The notes under the pieces were generated by a model. It was not told the origin of the DNA, did no database searches, and saw nothing but the letters and a program-made list of their open reading frames with translations. From Tubiluchus corallicola (Eukaryota; Priapulida; Priapulimorpha; Priapulimorphida; Tubiluchidae), in NCBI GenBank assembly GCA_030141605.1, contig JAQGDQ010000299.1, positions 2,501 to 66,500 on the forward strand: a stretch of 64,000 bases of DNA, in the 5' to 3' direction. Both the position numbers and the translations under genes were made by a program. Shown in pieces: positions 1 through 62,885 of this stretch (positions are counted from its first letter, which is position 1; every line of letters begins with the position of its first letter).

Positions 1-48
1 CACTTTAACAGCTACAACTTTTGCTGCTACTGACTAACTTTCACTTAC

Positions 49-171
49 AGTGTGCCAATGTCGTACCCAAAACTCACGTGCACAGTGCCACTAGGGGTCA
101 CGGCTATATGGATTTCTGGTGATACCCGATCGCTTGTTAAAGCCAAGACATTTCCAATCCCTTTCATCCAC
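49..171 (-). CDS. Exon n+2 of the left-edge gene
   Basis: A 123-nt exon, symmetric phase 2-2, between acceptor TTTGTAG (172-173 on the minus strand) and donor CACT|GTAAGT (47-48). The first base completes a TGG codon begun in the previous exon. It encodes WMKGIGNVLALTSDRVSP and then a beta-strand-like EIHIAVTPSGTVHVSFGYD. The other two frames are closed. The product is not recognised. Confidence 0.6.
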
Positions 172-3100
172 CTACAAAGTCAATAATAAATTATTTATAA
201 TTATATTGTAGTCCTGAAGTATACTTCTGCATCTTCCAATGCCGTCACGCAAAGAAGGCAAAGCCACGTGTTCATTAGCCGGGAATGCGTGGCGGCTCGT
301 GTATAGGTACTGTGGAACTGCAGCACCCCAGCTACGTGTTCATTAGTAGGGAATGCGTGGCGGCTCGTGTATAGGTACTGTGGAACTGCAGCACCCCAGC
401 TACGTGTTCATTAGTAGGGAATGCGTGGCGGCTCGTGTATAGGTACTGTGGAACTGCAACACCCCAGCTAAGTGTTCATTAGTGGGGAATGCGTGGCGGC
501 TCGTGTATAGGTACTGTGGAACTGCAGCACCCCAGCTACGTGTTCATTAGTAGGGAATCCGTGGCGGCTCGTGTATAGGTACTGTGGAACTGCAACACCC
601 CAGCTACGTGTTCATTAGTAGGGAATCCGTGGCGGCTCGTGTATAGGCACTGTGGAACTGCAACACCCCAGCTACGTGTTCATTAGTAGGGAATGCGTGG
701 CGGCTCGTGTATAGGCACTGTGGAACTGCAGCACTCCAGCTACGTGTTCATTAGTAGGGAATGCGTGGCGGCTCGTGTATAGGTACTGTGGAACTGCAAC
801 ACCCCAGCTACGTGTTCATTAGTAGGGATCCGTGGCGGCTCGTGTATAGGCACTGTGGAACTGCAACACCCCAGCTATGTGTTCATTAGTAGGGAATGCG
901 TGGCGGCTCGTGTATAGGCACTGTGGAACTGCAGCACTCCAGCTACGTGTTCATTAGTAGGGAATGCGTGGCGGCTCGTGTATAGGTACCGTGGAACTGC
1001 AACACCCCAGCTACGTGTTCATTAGTGGGGAATGCGTGGCGGCTCGTGTATAGGTACTGTGGAACTGCAGCACCCCAGCTACGTGTTCATTAGTGGGGAA
1101 TGCGTGGCGGCTCGTGTATAGGTACTGTGGAACTGCAGCACCCCAGCTACGTGTTCATTAGTGGGGAATGCGTGGCGACTCGTGTATAGGTGCTGTGGAA
1201 CTGCAACACCCCAGCTACGTGTTCATTAGTAGGGAATGCGTGGCGGCTCGTGTATAGGTACTGTGGAACTGCAGCACCCCAGCTACGTGTTCGTTAGTAG
1301 GGAATCCGTGGCGGGTCGTGTATAGGCACTGTGGAACTGCAGCACCCCAGCTACGTGTTCATTAGTAGGGAATCCGTGGCGGCTCGTGTATAGGTACTGT
1401 GGAACTGCAGCACCCCAGCTACGTGTTCATTCGTAGGGAATGCGTGGCGGCTCGTGTATAGGTACTGTGGAACTGCAGCACCCCAGCTACGTGTTCATTA
1501 GTGGGGAATGCGTGGCGGCTCGTGTATAGGCACTGTGGAACTGCAGCACCCCAGCTACGTGTTCATTAGCAGGGAATGCGTGGCGGCTCGTGTATAGGCA
1601 CTGTGGAACTGCAGCACCCCAGCTACGTGTTCATTAGCAGGGAATGCGTGGCGGCTCGTGTATAGGCACTGTGGAACTGCAGCACCCCAGCTACGTGTTC
1701 ATTAGCAGGGAATGCGTGGCGGCTCGTGTATAGGCACTGTGGAACTGCAGCACCCCAGCTACGTGTTCATTAGCAGGGAATGCGTGGCGGCTCGTGTATA
1801 GGCACTGTGGAACTGCAGCACCCCAGCTACGTGTTCATTAGCAGGGAATGCGTGGCGGCTCGTGTATAGGCACTGTGGAACTGCAGCACCCTCGTTTTAT
1901 CAGCACCTTCGATATTATCAAATGAAATTCGTTTTATAACCGAGAACAGTTCAGACCCCGGTCCCTGAACTCACGCCTGACTTGTTGAAAACAGATACAA
2001 CTGGATATCAAGAATACAGTTACATAGACAGTTAGTTCAAAAAGACAAGTAATTCATTAGTTGATACTTAAAATTGAAATACACAAAGACCACAGAGTAT
2101 ATACAAAGCCCTATTTGTTATGCAAAAGTATGATTGTTCAATAACTCGTGTTTAATTTAAAAGTCCAAAATTCCAAATAATTTAGCTTACTTCAACACAC
2201 AGTTACACGTACAATCAATTTAGTAGCAAAACGTTTAGTAGTATCAGTTCTTTTACGTCACCTATAGACAAAATTTAGACGATTCTGACCCAATAAACTA
2301 ATAGGTTTACCCAATAAAAACATACTATGATTTAGATTTATGTATCGGCGTCGCTTAAAAATTGCAGTTATTTCATGCAGCTTGATAAAATAATTGCAAT
2401 TCCACTATTACGTAAAAAGTGGCTTATTATCAAAGCAAAACGGGACCCAGTGTTAAAGTGTAGGTCAAAACTTCATATTATTATTATGCATTTTGTACGA
2501 TAATAAAGATTAGCATTTTCCTTACTAGATCATGAATAATGTCGCCGGAAGCGTCCTAAAATTCGCTCTATGTAGCCAAACCAGGCAAAAGAATCTGTAA
2601 ACTCACATCAACAACCCATGTTCAGTTACCCACCATACCAAATTCATCACATCACAACCTCCACTGCACCCACACCAAACTGATCACATCACGTATCCAC
2701 GCAGATGTAAATATGCGTACGTGGCTGTTACAGCCACTGTAACTACAGTTACCACGAGACTTTTCCATCTGTATGAAATCTCTTCCATTTCCACGTAGGT
2801 TTTTTTTACTTACCAGCAAATTGAAGCTTCCTCGTAATAACCTTCATCAAAGTTATCAGCAGAAAATGTAGCGTAGTCTGAGCCATCCAACGAACGATAT
2901 TGGAGGTCATAAATCAGTGGGTCGAGTGAATTGCATGGTACAGGATCTGCAATGAATGAATGAACGAACGAATGAATGAATGAATGAGTGAGTAAGTGGG
3001 TTTTGGGTGGGTGGGTGGGTGTATGGGTGGATGGATGGATGGATGGATGGATGGATGGATGGGTGAGTGAGTGAATGAATGAATGAATGAATGAATGAGT

Positions 3101-3750
3101 GAATGAGTGAGTGAGTGAATGAATGAATGAATGAATGAATGAATGAATGAATGAATGAATGAATGAATGAATGAATGAATGAATGAATGAATGAATGAAT
3201 GAATGAATGAATGAATGAGTGAATGAATGGATGAGTGAGTGAGTGAGTGAGTGAGTGAATGAATGAATGAATGAGTGAATAAATGAGTGAATGAACGAAC
3301 GAACGAACGAACGAATGAGTGAATGCAAATGATTAAAATAAATAAATGGATAAATGAATGAATGAATAAATAAATGCATTTATAAATAACTAAATAAGTA
3401 AGCAAACAAATAAACAAGCTAAATTCTTTGTTTAAATGAAGAAAAATAACAATTAAGAAATGGAGTTTATGCATGCCAAAAAAATTCAATTTTAGGAAAT
3501 TTCTTCGTTGAATTAACAAGCGCTGACAGTCATACTGGAAGAGTGTTACTAGAACAAATATTTGTTTTCTTCGTAAGAATTAGTGACCTGAGTACGAGTG
3601 ACAATATAGCAACTCATTTAGCAAGCGCTCATAAGCTATCAGTAACTTAAGTAAGATTTTTTTACCTTTAAAAAGGGAGCTAGTTGAACTTGAATCTGAA
3701 CTACTTTTCTTTGCTCCATACTTTTTCGCTTCGACTTGTGTAGAAATGGC
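49..3750 (-). CDS. Internal part of an unrecognised multi-exon gene (three exons, 3-prime end off the window)
   Basis: Three minus-strand blocks join with matching phases: 3750-3666 (ends phase 1), 2946-2814 (starts phase 1, ends phase 2), 171-49 (starts and ends phase 2). Donors are GTAAAA, GTAAGT and GTAAGT; acceptors are TATAG, TTGCAG and TTTGTAG. The joined peptide of about 113 residues is Ser/Lys-rich at first, then acidic and aromatic (PLIYDLQYRSLDG), then ASICWWMKGIGN followed by alternating strands (EIHIAVTPSGTVHVSFGYD). The second half could be part of a concanavalin/LamG-type beta sandwich, but I do not recognise the family. The 3-prime part lies beyond position 1; the 5-prime part must lie right of 3750 and was not found with certainty. 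The gene runs divergently from the glutamate receptor starting at 11294. Confidence 0.6.
266..1897. repeat. Minisatellite, 68-bp unit, about 24 copies
   Basis: Head-to-tail units start at 266, 334, 402 and so on with a 68-bp period; one unit near 810 is 67 bp. Each has the landmarks CGTGTTCATTAG, GTGGCGGCTCGTGTATAGG and GTGGAACTGCA. Units differ by a few recurring substitutions (TAG/GGG/CAG after CATTAG, GCGTGG/CCGTGG, GTACTG/GCACTG). The last five or six units (from about 1557) are almost identical, which indicates recent expansion at that end. The array lies in an intron of the left-edge gene and is GC-rich relative to its flanks. Confidence 0.97.
1898..2813. other. Intron sequence of the left-edge gene, mostly featureless
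   Basis: AT-rich intron between the 68-bp minisatellite and the exon at 2814. The only recognisable piece is 2434-2480, which resembles one end of the TTAA-flanked MITE family seen intact at 38237-38740 (AAAGCAAAACGGGACCCAG, then GTAGGTCAAAA). No exon was seen. Confidence 0.6.
2814..2946 (-). CDS. Exon n+1 of the left-edge gene
   Basis: A 133-nt exon with acceptor ATTGCAG at 2947-2948 and donor TGCTG|GTAAGT at 2812-2813. It begins with two bases completing an Asp codon (phase 1) and ends in phase 2. It encodes DPVPCNSLDPLIYDL and NFDEGYYEEASICW, an acidic Tyr-rich stretch. The open frame continues upstream into the CATT microsatellite, but that part is intron. Confidence 0.65.
2947..3370. 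repeat. Tetranucleotide microsatellite (GAAT/CATT)n abutting a splice acceptor
   Basis: About 420 bp of GAAT/GAGT/GAAC/GGAT tetranucleotides. A GGGTGGGTGGAT block lies near 3000-3060 and long pure GAAT runs at 3115-3215. On the minus strand this reads (CATT)n and ends directly at the TTGCAG acceptor of the exon at 2946, so it forms that intron's pyrimidine-rich tract. Long open frames here (HSFIHSFI-type peptides) are repeat artefacts. Confidence 0.97.
3666..3750 (-). CDS. Exon n of the left-edge gene
   Basis: An 85-nt exon with acceptor TTTTATAG (3751-3752) and donor AAAG|GTAAAA (3664-3665). It reads AISTQVEAKKYGAKK then SSSDSSSTSSLFK, ending with one G that joins the AT of the next exon to give Asp. 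It is a basic and Ser-rich linker-like segment. The phase match with 2946 is the main support. The next exon upstream should end in phase 0. Confidence 0.5.
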
Positions 3751-4071
3751 CTATAAAAGCGAAACAGTTGTTGAATTGTTGATTTTAACTCTTAATCTGG
3801 ATCACATCCATGCATTTAATTTTTAATTATACGTTGTAAGGTTGAGGCTATGCACCTTTACCATTCGTTCATGAATCCTTCACTATAATTTCAGTGCTGA
3901 CGTATTTGTTTAAACTCTTCGTACAGTCATTAATCAGCTACAGTAAATTTCTACATTGCATTTGCCCAAAACGATAACAGATTAATAGATTAGTAGGTTA
4001 ATCGATTAGATGAAAATTGTATCTTTAATTTTGCTTACGAAGTGATGACGTAATATTCCATCGTGGTTCGT

Positions 4072-4311
4072 TCATAGAGTTTTATGTCTTCCGTGGAAAA
4101 GGGCTAGTAGCTTTATTGTGGAAAAAGGAAGTTTACGGATTTTTTCGTGTTTTAGAGTGCAAATTTTTTCTCTGACACGATAACTGTGGTAGCATTCTAG
4201 GTAGGTTAATAGGTCATCCATACGGTCATTCAAAACACGGCCATTGTCAAGTTTGTCAGTGTTGAAAGACCGTTGAATGGACTCCGAGAATGACAGAAAT
4301 TTGAATGTCAT
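4072..4311 (-). CDS. Unrecognised 79-codon ORF
   Basis: ATG at 4311 opens a frame encoding MTFKFLSFSESIQRSF through LKHEKIRKLPFSTIKLLALF with a stop at 4072. The composition looks protein-like (few low-complexity runs, mixed charge), but there is no recognisable motif and no clear splice structure. It could be a transposon remnant or chance. Confidence 0.2.
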   Translation of the reverse strand: MTFKFLSFSESIQRSFNTDKLDNGRVLNDRMDDLLTYLECYHSYRVREKICTLKHEKIRKLPFSTIKLLALFHGRHKTL

Positions 4312-5689
4312 TCAAGTTTTATAATATTGTGACGGATTCGGGTTCCTTTGCGCCGATCCGTCTCAGAATGTATAGAGCGGCATACAAGTTATGAAATACT
4401 TTACAGCAGACGAGAAAAGTAAAAAAAAATATACGAATGTAAAATAAACTTTAATGCACAACCAGTAACTCCGTGACATGTGAACAGACTTTGGTATAAA
4501 AATCAGCAAACCTACAGCATTCACCCTTACAGACAGAAAGGCCAGGTGGGAATCGTCAAATTACGGCGTGCATTGTTTTATACAGGTACATTTGCATTAC
4601 TGGGCTTCTCGAACGTACCCATTACTAACATTAGGGGGTTGGTCATAATCTGCCTTCGTAACACTATCAAGCTGATCTTGACTTTCGTCAGTGTCTGTCG
4701 TCATTCACAAAATGAACAGCCAATCATAATGGGCCCTTGTGACTCAGCTAGAACAGCACATTTATAGCAGGTGCATAAACGGCGAGCTGTCACTAAAAAC
4801 TGTGAATTGTTAACAAAAATGATTGCACAAATTACATTTTGCAAGTGTGTGAATGTAGCAATTTCCGTGAGTGAGTTTTCGTAAGTTTCTCAGACATGAA
4901 TATCAAAATGTACAGCAACTGCGGCGAACATGCTACTTATTTATTTATTTATTTATTTTTACTTAATACGTAATCTTTATTTAAAACAAAAATATTTACA
5001 AGAAAGTATAAAATATAAAGCAGGATTAAACGTATGTACAGCACAGAATAAAGTTTTACCAATAAAAGGTCTAGTTGAAAGATTACGGTTAAAAGTACGA
5101 AGAGCCAAGGCTCTTCAATTCAATTCAATAGGTTTTTATTTGGCTGATTTGCAACACAAAACATTAAACTATTTACATAATGATAATAAAAATACAATGA
5201 TAAAAACATAAACGGTTTGGAAATTGTACAAATCAGTCTCGAGGAGAGCTGGAGTGAGCTTTCGAGACTCACCACTAGACGGCGCAAGAGTAGGAGCTGA
5301 GCTTTCGAGACTCACCCTGAGAGTGCCTATAAAATGATTATTAAGATTTAGACCTTTTTAAACGGTTTTTAGAAAGACTGCTGCTCTGAACACAGACCAA
5401 GGGGCAATATTTGCATTATTTGGGGATAAAAATTTTGGGGATCCAATAATCGAACGTACGTGGTGTTATCAGAATAAAATTCTTTTTCGCTTCTACTTTT
5501 AATTGCCGAAATATTTGATCATAAATTGTTTAATTTTACTTTCCCTTTGCAGCAGATACTAAAACAAATCTCGTTCTCGTTCAAGCCGTTGATGGCGCTA
5601 TTTCAGATGTGGAGTGAAGTTACAGAACACCTTTTCAACAAATAGTTATGCGCAAAATAACTCTCAGTGAGAACTGATCGTGTAAATTA
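4312..5689. other. Repeat-derived spacer with retroelement 3-prime-end-like pieces
   Basis: No gene recognised. At 4935-4962 a TTTA run is followed by AATCTTTATTTAAAAC, the layout of a minus-oriented LINE 3-prime end with a microsatellite tail. A second such boundary is at 5118-5150 (TTCAATTCAATTCAATAGG then TTTTTATTTGGC). Two near-repeats of GAGCTTTCGAGACTCACC lie at 5260-5320. The short open frames are not convincing. Confidence 0.4.
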
Positions 5690-6307
5690 TTGTTTATTGA
5701 AAACAATATAACCGGGTAACACAGGTCTGATAAAAGTGTTTATTGAAAACAATATAACGGAGTAACGCAGGTCTGATAAAAGTGTTTATTGAAAACAATA
5801 TAACGGAGTAACGCAGGTCTGATAAAAGTGTTTATTGAAAGCAATATAACGGAGTAACGCAGGTCTGATAAAAGTGTTTATTGAAAACAATATAACGGAG
5901 TAACGCAGGTCTGATAAAAGTGTTTATTGAAAACAATATAACGGAGTAACGCAGGTCCGATAAAAGTGTTCATTGAAAACAATATAGCGGAGTAACGCAG
6001 GTCTGATAAAAGTACTTATTGAAAACAATATAACGCAGTAACGCAGGTCTGATAAAAGTGCTTATTGAAAACAATATAACGGAGTAACGCAGGTCTGATA
6101 AAAATGTTCATTGAAAACAATATAACGCAGTAACGCAGGTCTGATAAAAGTGTTCATTGAAAACAATATAACGGAGTAACGCAGGTCTGATAAAAGTGTC
6201 CATTGAAAACAATATAACGAGTAACACAGGTCTGATAAAAGTGTTTAGTGAAAACAATATAACGGAGTAACGCAGGTCTGATAAAAGTGTTTATTGAAAA
6301 CAATATA
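5690..6307. repeat. Minisatellite, 46-bp unit, about 13 copies
   Basis: The unit contains TTTATTGAAAACAATATAAC, GGAGTAACGCAGG and TCTGATAAAAG. The period is 46 bp, with scattered substitutions (TTTATT/TTCATT, GGAGTAA/GCAGTAA). Confidence 0.95.
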
Positions 6308-6383
6308 AAGCTATTTTTACGTAATAACGCATTTTGCATTCCGGATGTCCGGTAAACACCGCCTAAAGTTTGGAACAACTTAC

Positions 6384-6454
6384 TTTAGTAAATGCGGCAG
6401 CGCTAGAACGGTTAGAAAAAAATACTTGCCAAAATAGTTGCTGTCAAAATCCAT
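6384..6454 (-). CDS. Tentative first coding exon (low confidence)
   Basis: On the minus strand an ATG at 6454 opens MDFDSNYFGKYFFLTVLALP, a signal-peptide-like start, and reaches AA|GTAAGT at 6383-6382. It could be the 5-prime exon of the left-edge gene. However, it ends in phase 2 whereas the exon at 3750 needs phase 0, so another exon would be required. It may be chance. Confidence 0.15.
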
Positions 6455-7182
6455 GTTATCAGTGTCATAATTTCTACTAGCTACGTATTCAAGATATCTG
6501 CGCAAGTTTACAGAGTTAGAAAGTCATTGGGATTAACGAAACACACCAACTACCCAATTTCTAACAAAATGACTTGTAAAATCTCTCCTTTCGTTAAATC
6601 AGAGCCTCACAGCGGCAGTTTAGCAAAACGATGATTAATGCTAATTGCGGAACTGACCGCAATCAGCATAGTTTTTCAATCGCCACGTTTGGCACCATGA
6701 AAAAGTCATTAGTCTTGAACTTTACTGCCAATTAACCTGCAAATGACAAGTGCATTTCTTAGTTTCTCGCGAGAGTTCACTAGTAACTGACGGTGAATGT
6801 TAATTGGGGGTAAATTTAAACAAAACGGGTCAAGATTGTACTTTTGTCCCCATTACTGCGTTGAAAAAATGTTATTTATTTGATTCTGCGTTTTTTTAAT
6901 TAATTTATTTTTTCATTTATCAGTTACTATGTCTTGCTCGTTTTGCTTGTGCTTGTTTATTTGATTATTAAATTATATCATCAAATGTTCGTTTGATCGT
7001 TTCACTTTTTCATCGTTGATTCGTTCGTTTGTTCACTCGTTCATTCGCTCATTTTGCTACTTCCTTGTCTGTTCGCTTGCTGGCTAGTTATGCTTACCCA
7101 AACTAACGACTGACTACGGCAAATCTATTGCTACAATACAGTGAGACTGTTCTTTATAACAAAACAGATGAAAATCTAAGAT
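6455..7182. other. Featureless AT-rich spacer
   Basis: No gene or complete repeat was seen. A degenerate TTCG/TTCA tetranucleotide run occurs near 7015-7060. Confidence 0.5.
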
Positions 7183-7186
7183 TTAA

Positions 7187-7639
7187 CCCTTTCATACCCG
7201 TTGTATCCCGTAGGATACGAGAATATTTTCTGCCTTTAAAATTTATAAAATTTTAAAACTGATAGTTGTTTGATCTGTTAATAGTTATTTTGATTTAGGC
7301 CAATAACAAGAGACTAAAAGTGGTAATAAAATGGCAAACTAGAAAATCTACATAGCACAAAAAACTGCGCAAGGTACAGTACTTTAGAGACACTTTGTAC
7401 AGATCAGCATAGCGTGCATGCTAAATGTCTTAAATACTTTAAAAAACTATCAGCAGTTGCAAAATGAAGCACATTTTATGCTTCCATTGAATCCCAATGT
7501 ATCCCGTGGGATACAGGCTATATTTAGCACACGGGCACAGGTAGATAAAAATAATTATTATGTGTGAACAAGATAGACAGAACAAAAGGACCAAGCCAAA
7601 TTTTTTTTTTATTAAAAAAATAATTTGGGACTGAAAGAA
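7187..7639 (+). mobile_element. TTAA-flanked MITE, piggyBac type, copy 1
   Basis: A 453-bp non-autonomous element flanked by TTAA at 7183-7186 and 7640-7643. The left end is CCCTTTCATACCC; the right end in reverse complement is TTCTTTCAGTCCC, against CCCTTTCAATCCC in the second copy. Subterminal 16-bp near-palindromes (GTATCCCGTAGGATAC near 7203, GTATCCCGTGGGATAC near 7499) sit at both ends. The inverted second copy is at 34500-34955. A TTAA target and a CCCTTT start are typical of piggyBac-superfamily elements. There is no transposase inside. Confidence 0.8.
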
Positions 7640-7643
7640 TTAA

Positions 7644-8375
7644 AGCATCTTGAAGACAGTTAAAATTCGCTCTTGTCCAAAAACTTTTAAATTAGTTTCT
7701 ATATTCTTAAACTTAACATTAGTGATTTTTTTATCTGTTTTAAGTCATTCATTTTAATGTAATTATACACTTAATCAAGCTTTAAAATCGTATTTTCCTG
7801 TATTTTATGTTTCAGATGAGTTTTTAGAAATGACTCCACGCGAGTAAATTTTTCTAATATTGTCGATATATTTGAAAACGAACACATGTTTAAAATTTGT
7901 TACGATGTATTGAAGTTATTTACGGATTGAGTAATGTTATTTTGAGTCTAGGCCAATGTCTTTCGTCAAGCAAAAAAAAAATCATTCCTGAAGTTTCTGC
8001 CAATACATGATTAGTGATTATTTACAGACTTGTTATCTATACTATTGTATTTCCTATGACAGTTTTACTTGGGCATAGAATTGATGTAGTTACCTATGCA
8101 GCACATTGTATTTATTTTATCTTTGTTGTTCTCAATGTGTCATTTTGGTAACGTCATTTTGGACTATAGTTTTTTCTGGTTACCCAATATTATAGTGTAT
8201 TAGTCTCGAATTATGTAGGATTATATAATCAATAAACTGACTAACTAACTAACCATCACAAACGTTTTTATTAATTAAATTTTATTGCTTAAACACATAT
8301 TTATTGACAGAAATTTTACAAACTGATCTTTGTTTTATTTCTTATTTTATGAAATGTTTTAGAATTTGTCTGATT
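7644..8375. other. AT-rich spacer with a possible retroelement 3-prime tail
   Basis: No coding sequence was seen. At 8230-8256 AATAAACTGACTAACTAAC resembles a polyadenylation signal followed by an ACTA microsatellite tail, as at the ends of other LINE-like pieces in this window. Confidence 0.35.
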
Positions 8376-9075
8376 TATAGGTTTTACACGTCAAATGTAG
8401 ACACATGAAAGTTAAAATGTGACTTAGGTAAGTCAAATGTAGATGCATTACTCTAAATAAATCGTAATTAACTTATTTAAGTGCAAATTACAAAAAGATA
8501 AACCAAAGATAGTCATCACCTCTTTCAGAACTTTGAAAAATGCATTGTTTATCGTCAAACTAAATTCTTTGATAAACCATAACGTCGGTAGAAAAGAATA
8601 AATTGGTTCCCACTTCCCAATGAACAGTGAATCACTAACTACTTTTTTCAGTAATGCATTAGCACTGCATTAATGAATTAGTTTCTCTCAAGAAACATTG
8701 TTTATTATTTTAAGAATGTATTGTTTTCTCTAACTGTTCCAATGGTTGGTATGTAAAGTTTGCAGAATATTAGTAAACTATTAGCAGTCCTATAAAGTCA
8801 TTATTTTCACATTCTTAAGAGCAATTATTAAGTTAAGATTAAAGAAGATTTAAAAATTTTACTTGCTTAAACTTTAACACCTATCCACATTTGAGATACC
8901 AATGTCACATTTGAATTAACATGTGTCTACATTTGACTTACCAAAAACGCTTAAGATTTCTTGAAAACCATTGTTAACACACCTAAGTCTACATTTGAGT
9001 TACCAAGACACATGTGGACTACCTAAATCTACATTTGAGTTAACGCAGGTCTACATTTGACATGTAAAACCTATA
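8376..9075. mobile_element. MITE with 27-bp terminal inverted repeats and subterminal motif array
   Basis: The left end TATAGGTTTTACACGTCAAA (continuing TGTAGAC) is matched by the inverse at 9049-9075 with one mismatch. Inside, the motif GTCAAATGTAGA recurs: twice near the left end (8391, 8433) and, inverted, about six times near the right end (8889-9060). About 700 bp, AT-rich, no ORF. The repeated subterminal motifs look like transposase-binding sites. The target duplication is unclear (possibly TA). Confidence 0.8.
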
Positions 9076-9355
9076 ATAGATGTGCCTAATTTTGTTTTAA
9101 TTCTGTTTTTATTAGGATTAATTTTGCAAATAACTTTAATCTGTCTAATTTAATACTTTTATCTAACTGTTGCTTTCAGCCGGTATCTAATTTTACAAAG
9201 TATTTTGTGATTTATCTGTTTTAGTACTTTAGTAGGTCTTTAGTTTTGATTAATTTTAAGGTATTCTGTTCTATTTTATATTTTAATTAATACTAACATG
9301 TCATGGACCATTAGGGAAATATTGTGTATACAATGTAATGTGCTCCATGCAAAAA

Positions 9356-9586
9356 ATTCTATTCTATTCTATTCTATTCTATTCCAAACCATTCCGTTCT
9401 ATTCTATTCTATTCTATTCTATTCTATTCTATTCTATTCTATTCTATTCTATTCTATTCTATTCTATTCTATTCTATTCTATTCTATTCTATTCCATTCC
9501 ATTCCATTCCATTGTATTCTATTCTATTCTATTCTATTCTATTCTATTCTATTCTATTCTATTCTATTCTATTCTATTCTATTCTT
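9356..9586. repeat. Pentanucleotide microsatellite (ATTCT)n
   Basis: About 230 bp of ATTCT units with an ATTCC sub-block near 9491-9513. Long open frames across it are artefacts. Confidence 0.97.
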
Positions 9587-9796
9587 GTTTGTTAGTCCGA
9601 TTAACCGTCTGTTTATTCGTTCATTCGCTTGCTTGCTTTCCATCTATCCGTTGTCAATATGTTTATTAGTTTGCGCGTGACGCAAATTAATACGACCCGC
9701 CGACTGACTAACTGACTCATTTGTCAATTAACCAGCAGAGTGTCCTGTCACCTGAACTAACCAAAACGATCCCGGAATGAAAAAACGAACGAATTA

Positions 9797-10290
9797 GTGA
9801 ATGGACAAAAGAAGAATAGAATTCTGTTGTTAACATTCAAAGCTCTGAATGGGTTTGTGCCCTCCTATATATCTGATTTTTTGAAGCTATACGTGCCCAA
9901 TCGTGAACTTAGATCAATTAACTCATCGACACTTGTTGTACCGGGTTATAATCTAGTCAGATATGGTTCTCTTAGTTTTAGCATAGCGGCACCAAAATTG
10001 TGGAACGATTTGCCAATTGATGCAGGTAAAATTAATGATGTTCAAAAACTCAAATCATTCCTTAAAACTTGTTTTTATAATGAAGCCTTTTTAATTAATT
10101 AGAAATTTAATACGGACTTATGGATTTAATTACGGCTGATTTCTAGTGATTTTATATACATGTGTTATGATTTTAGTTTTATTTTTAACACTAAACCTAT
10201 TGTGTATGTACTGTGTATGTGTTAATATTTTATGTATGGAAAATGCATTTGTCCATTTTTAATGTTAATGCATTTTAAATATTCAATAAA
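9797..10290 (+). mobile_element. LINE 3-prime end: reverse-transcriptase C-terminal fragment
   Basis: An open frame (9797-10102) encodes LLLTFKALNGFVPSYISDFL, LRSINSSTLVVPG and IAAPKLWNDLP, then a final FLKTCFYNEAF and stop. This is the characteristic C-terminus of CR1/L2/Jockey-like LINE polymerases (conserved K-L-W-N-x-L-P). The 3-prime UTR runs into the ATT/ATC microsatellite at 10291, the usual tail of such elements. It is 5-prime truncated. Confidence 0.85.
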
Positions 10291-10500
<210 letters not shown>

Positions 10501-11293
10501 AAAACAAAAAAAAACAAACAACAAAACGTAAAAGTGCAAGTTGTTTATTATTTGACTCAATTACCTGTGCACAAAATTTTAAATTAGGTTATAAATACAT
10601 AAAAATTAATTACAGTTCGTTGATAATGTTTAAAAGCTCGGGATTTAAAAAAGATTGAAATTTTTAGTAATCAGCCAGTTTCTTTACTACATTTGTATAT
10701 TATCCTTAGTGAGGGGGGTGGGGGTGGGAACCAGCCTCTGCGCCGAATCCGTAGCGTGCATGGCTTCAATGTGTTTAAGGGCTCCAATGCATGTATGTAG
10801 CAAAGTACAACCAAGTTTCCAAACTGGGATTCATCGCGGGAACCCACTATCTCATCCCATTCTTGTCGAGCAGGATGGAGAAACTTTGAAGATTTTTCAT
10901 TATTTGCATCGTAATAGCTACAACAGTTGCTTTTCGTCTTTGGTTTCTGTTTATATTGATGCTGATTCATTTATCTGCACGGATGATGTCTCGTCTCGAC
11001 GGTATAATTAACATTTAACCTGATTCGAACGTGCGCTGTTGGGATGAAAGTGCAAGTTGTATAATTTCAAGTCTACGCGTGAAATGATGGGTTAGTGAAA
11101 TTAACACAGGAAAACAACGCAAAACATTAGACAACTAAGTATTCTCCACAATGATTATATCATCATATGCATTATAGGCCTAACTTGCAAGTTTGTGATC
11201 TAATAGTGTTTCTCATTGGTTGTGGGTGTTCCGAACGTTAACGTAACCCGCTAAATCACTGTCAGTGTTTCTTCTGTGTTTTTTTACAAAGTG
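10501..11293. other. Upstream region of the glutamate receptor gene
   Basis: This should contain the promoter and 5-prime UTR of the receptor, but no TATA box or initiator could be assigned. A G-rich run (GAGGGGGGTGGGGGTGGG) is at 10712-10730. Open frames at 10655-11011 (plus) and 10671-10970 (minus) have no recognisable product. Confidence 0.4.

Positions 11294-62885
<51,592 letters not shown>

Noticed and set aside
266-1897. CRISPR array
   Set aside because: Whole 68-bp units repeat without unique spacers, and the context is a eukaryotic intron.
2810-3519. Long minus-strand open frames of HSFIHSFI repeats
   Set aside because: Translation of the GAAT/CATT microsatellite; only 2814-2946 is likely exon.
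4329-4479. Short LTR (TGTGACGGA ... TCCGTGACA)
   Set aside because: Only about 150 bp, imperfect ends, no target duplication, no second copy in the window.
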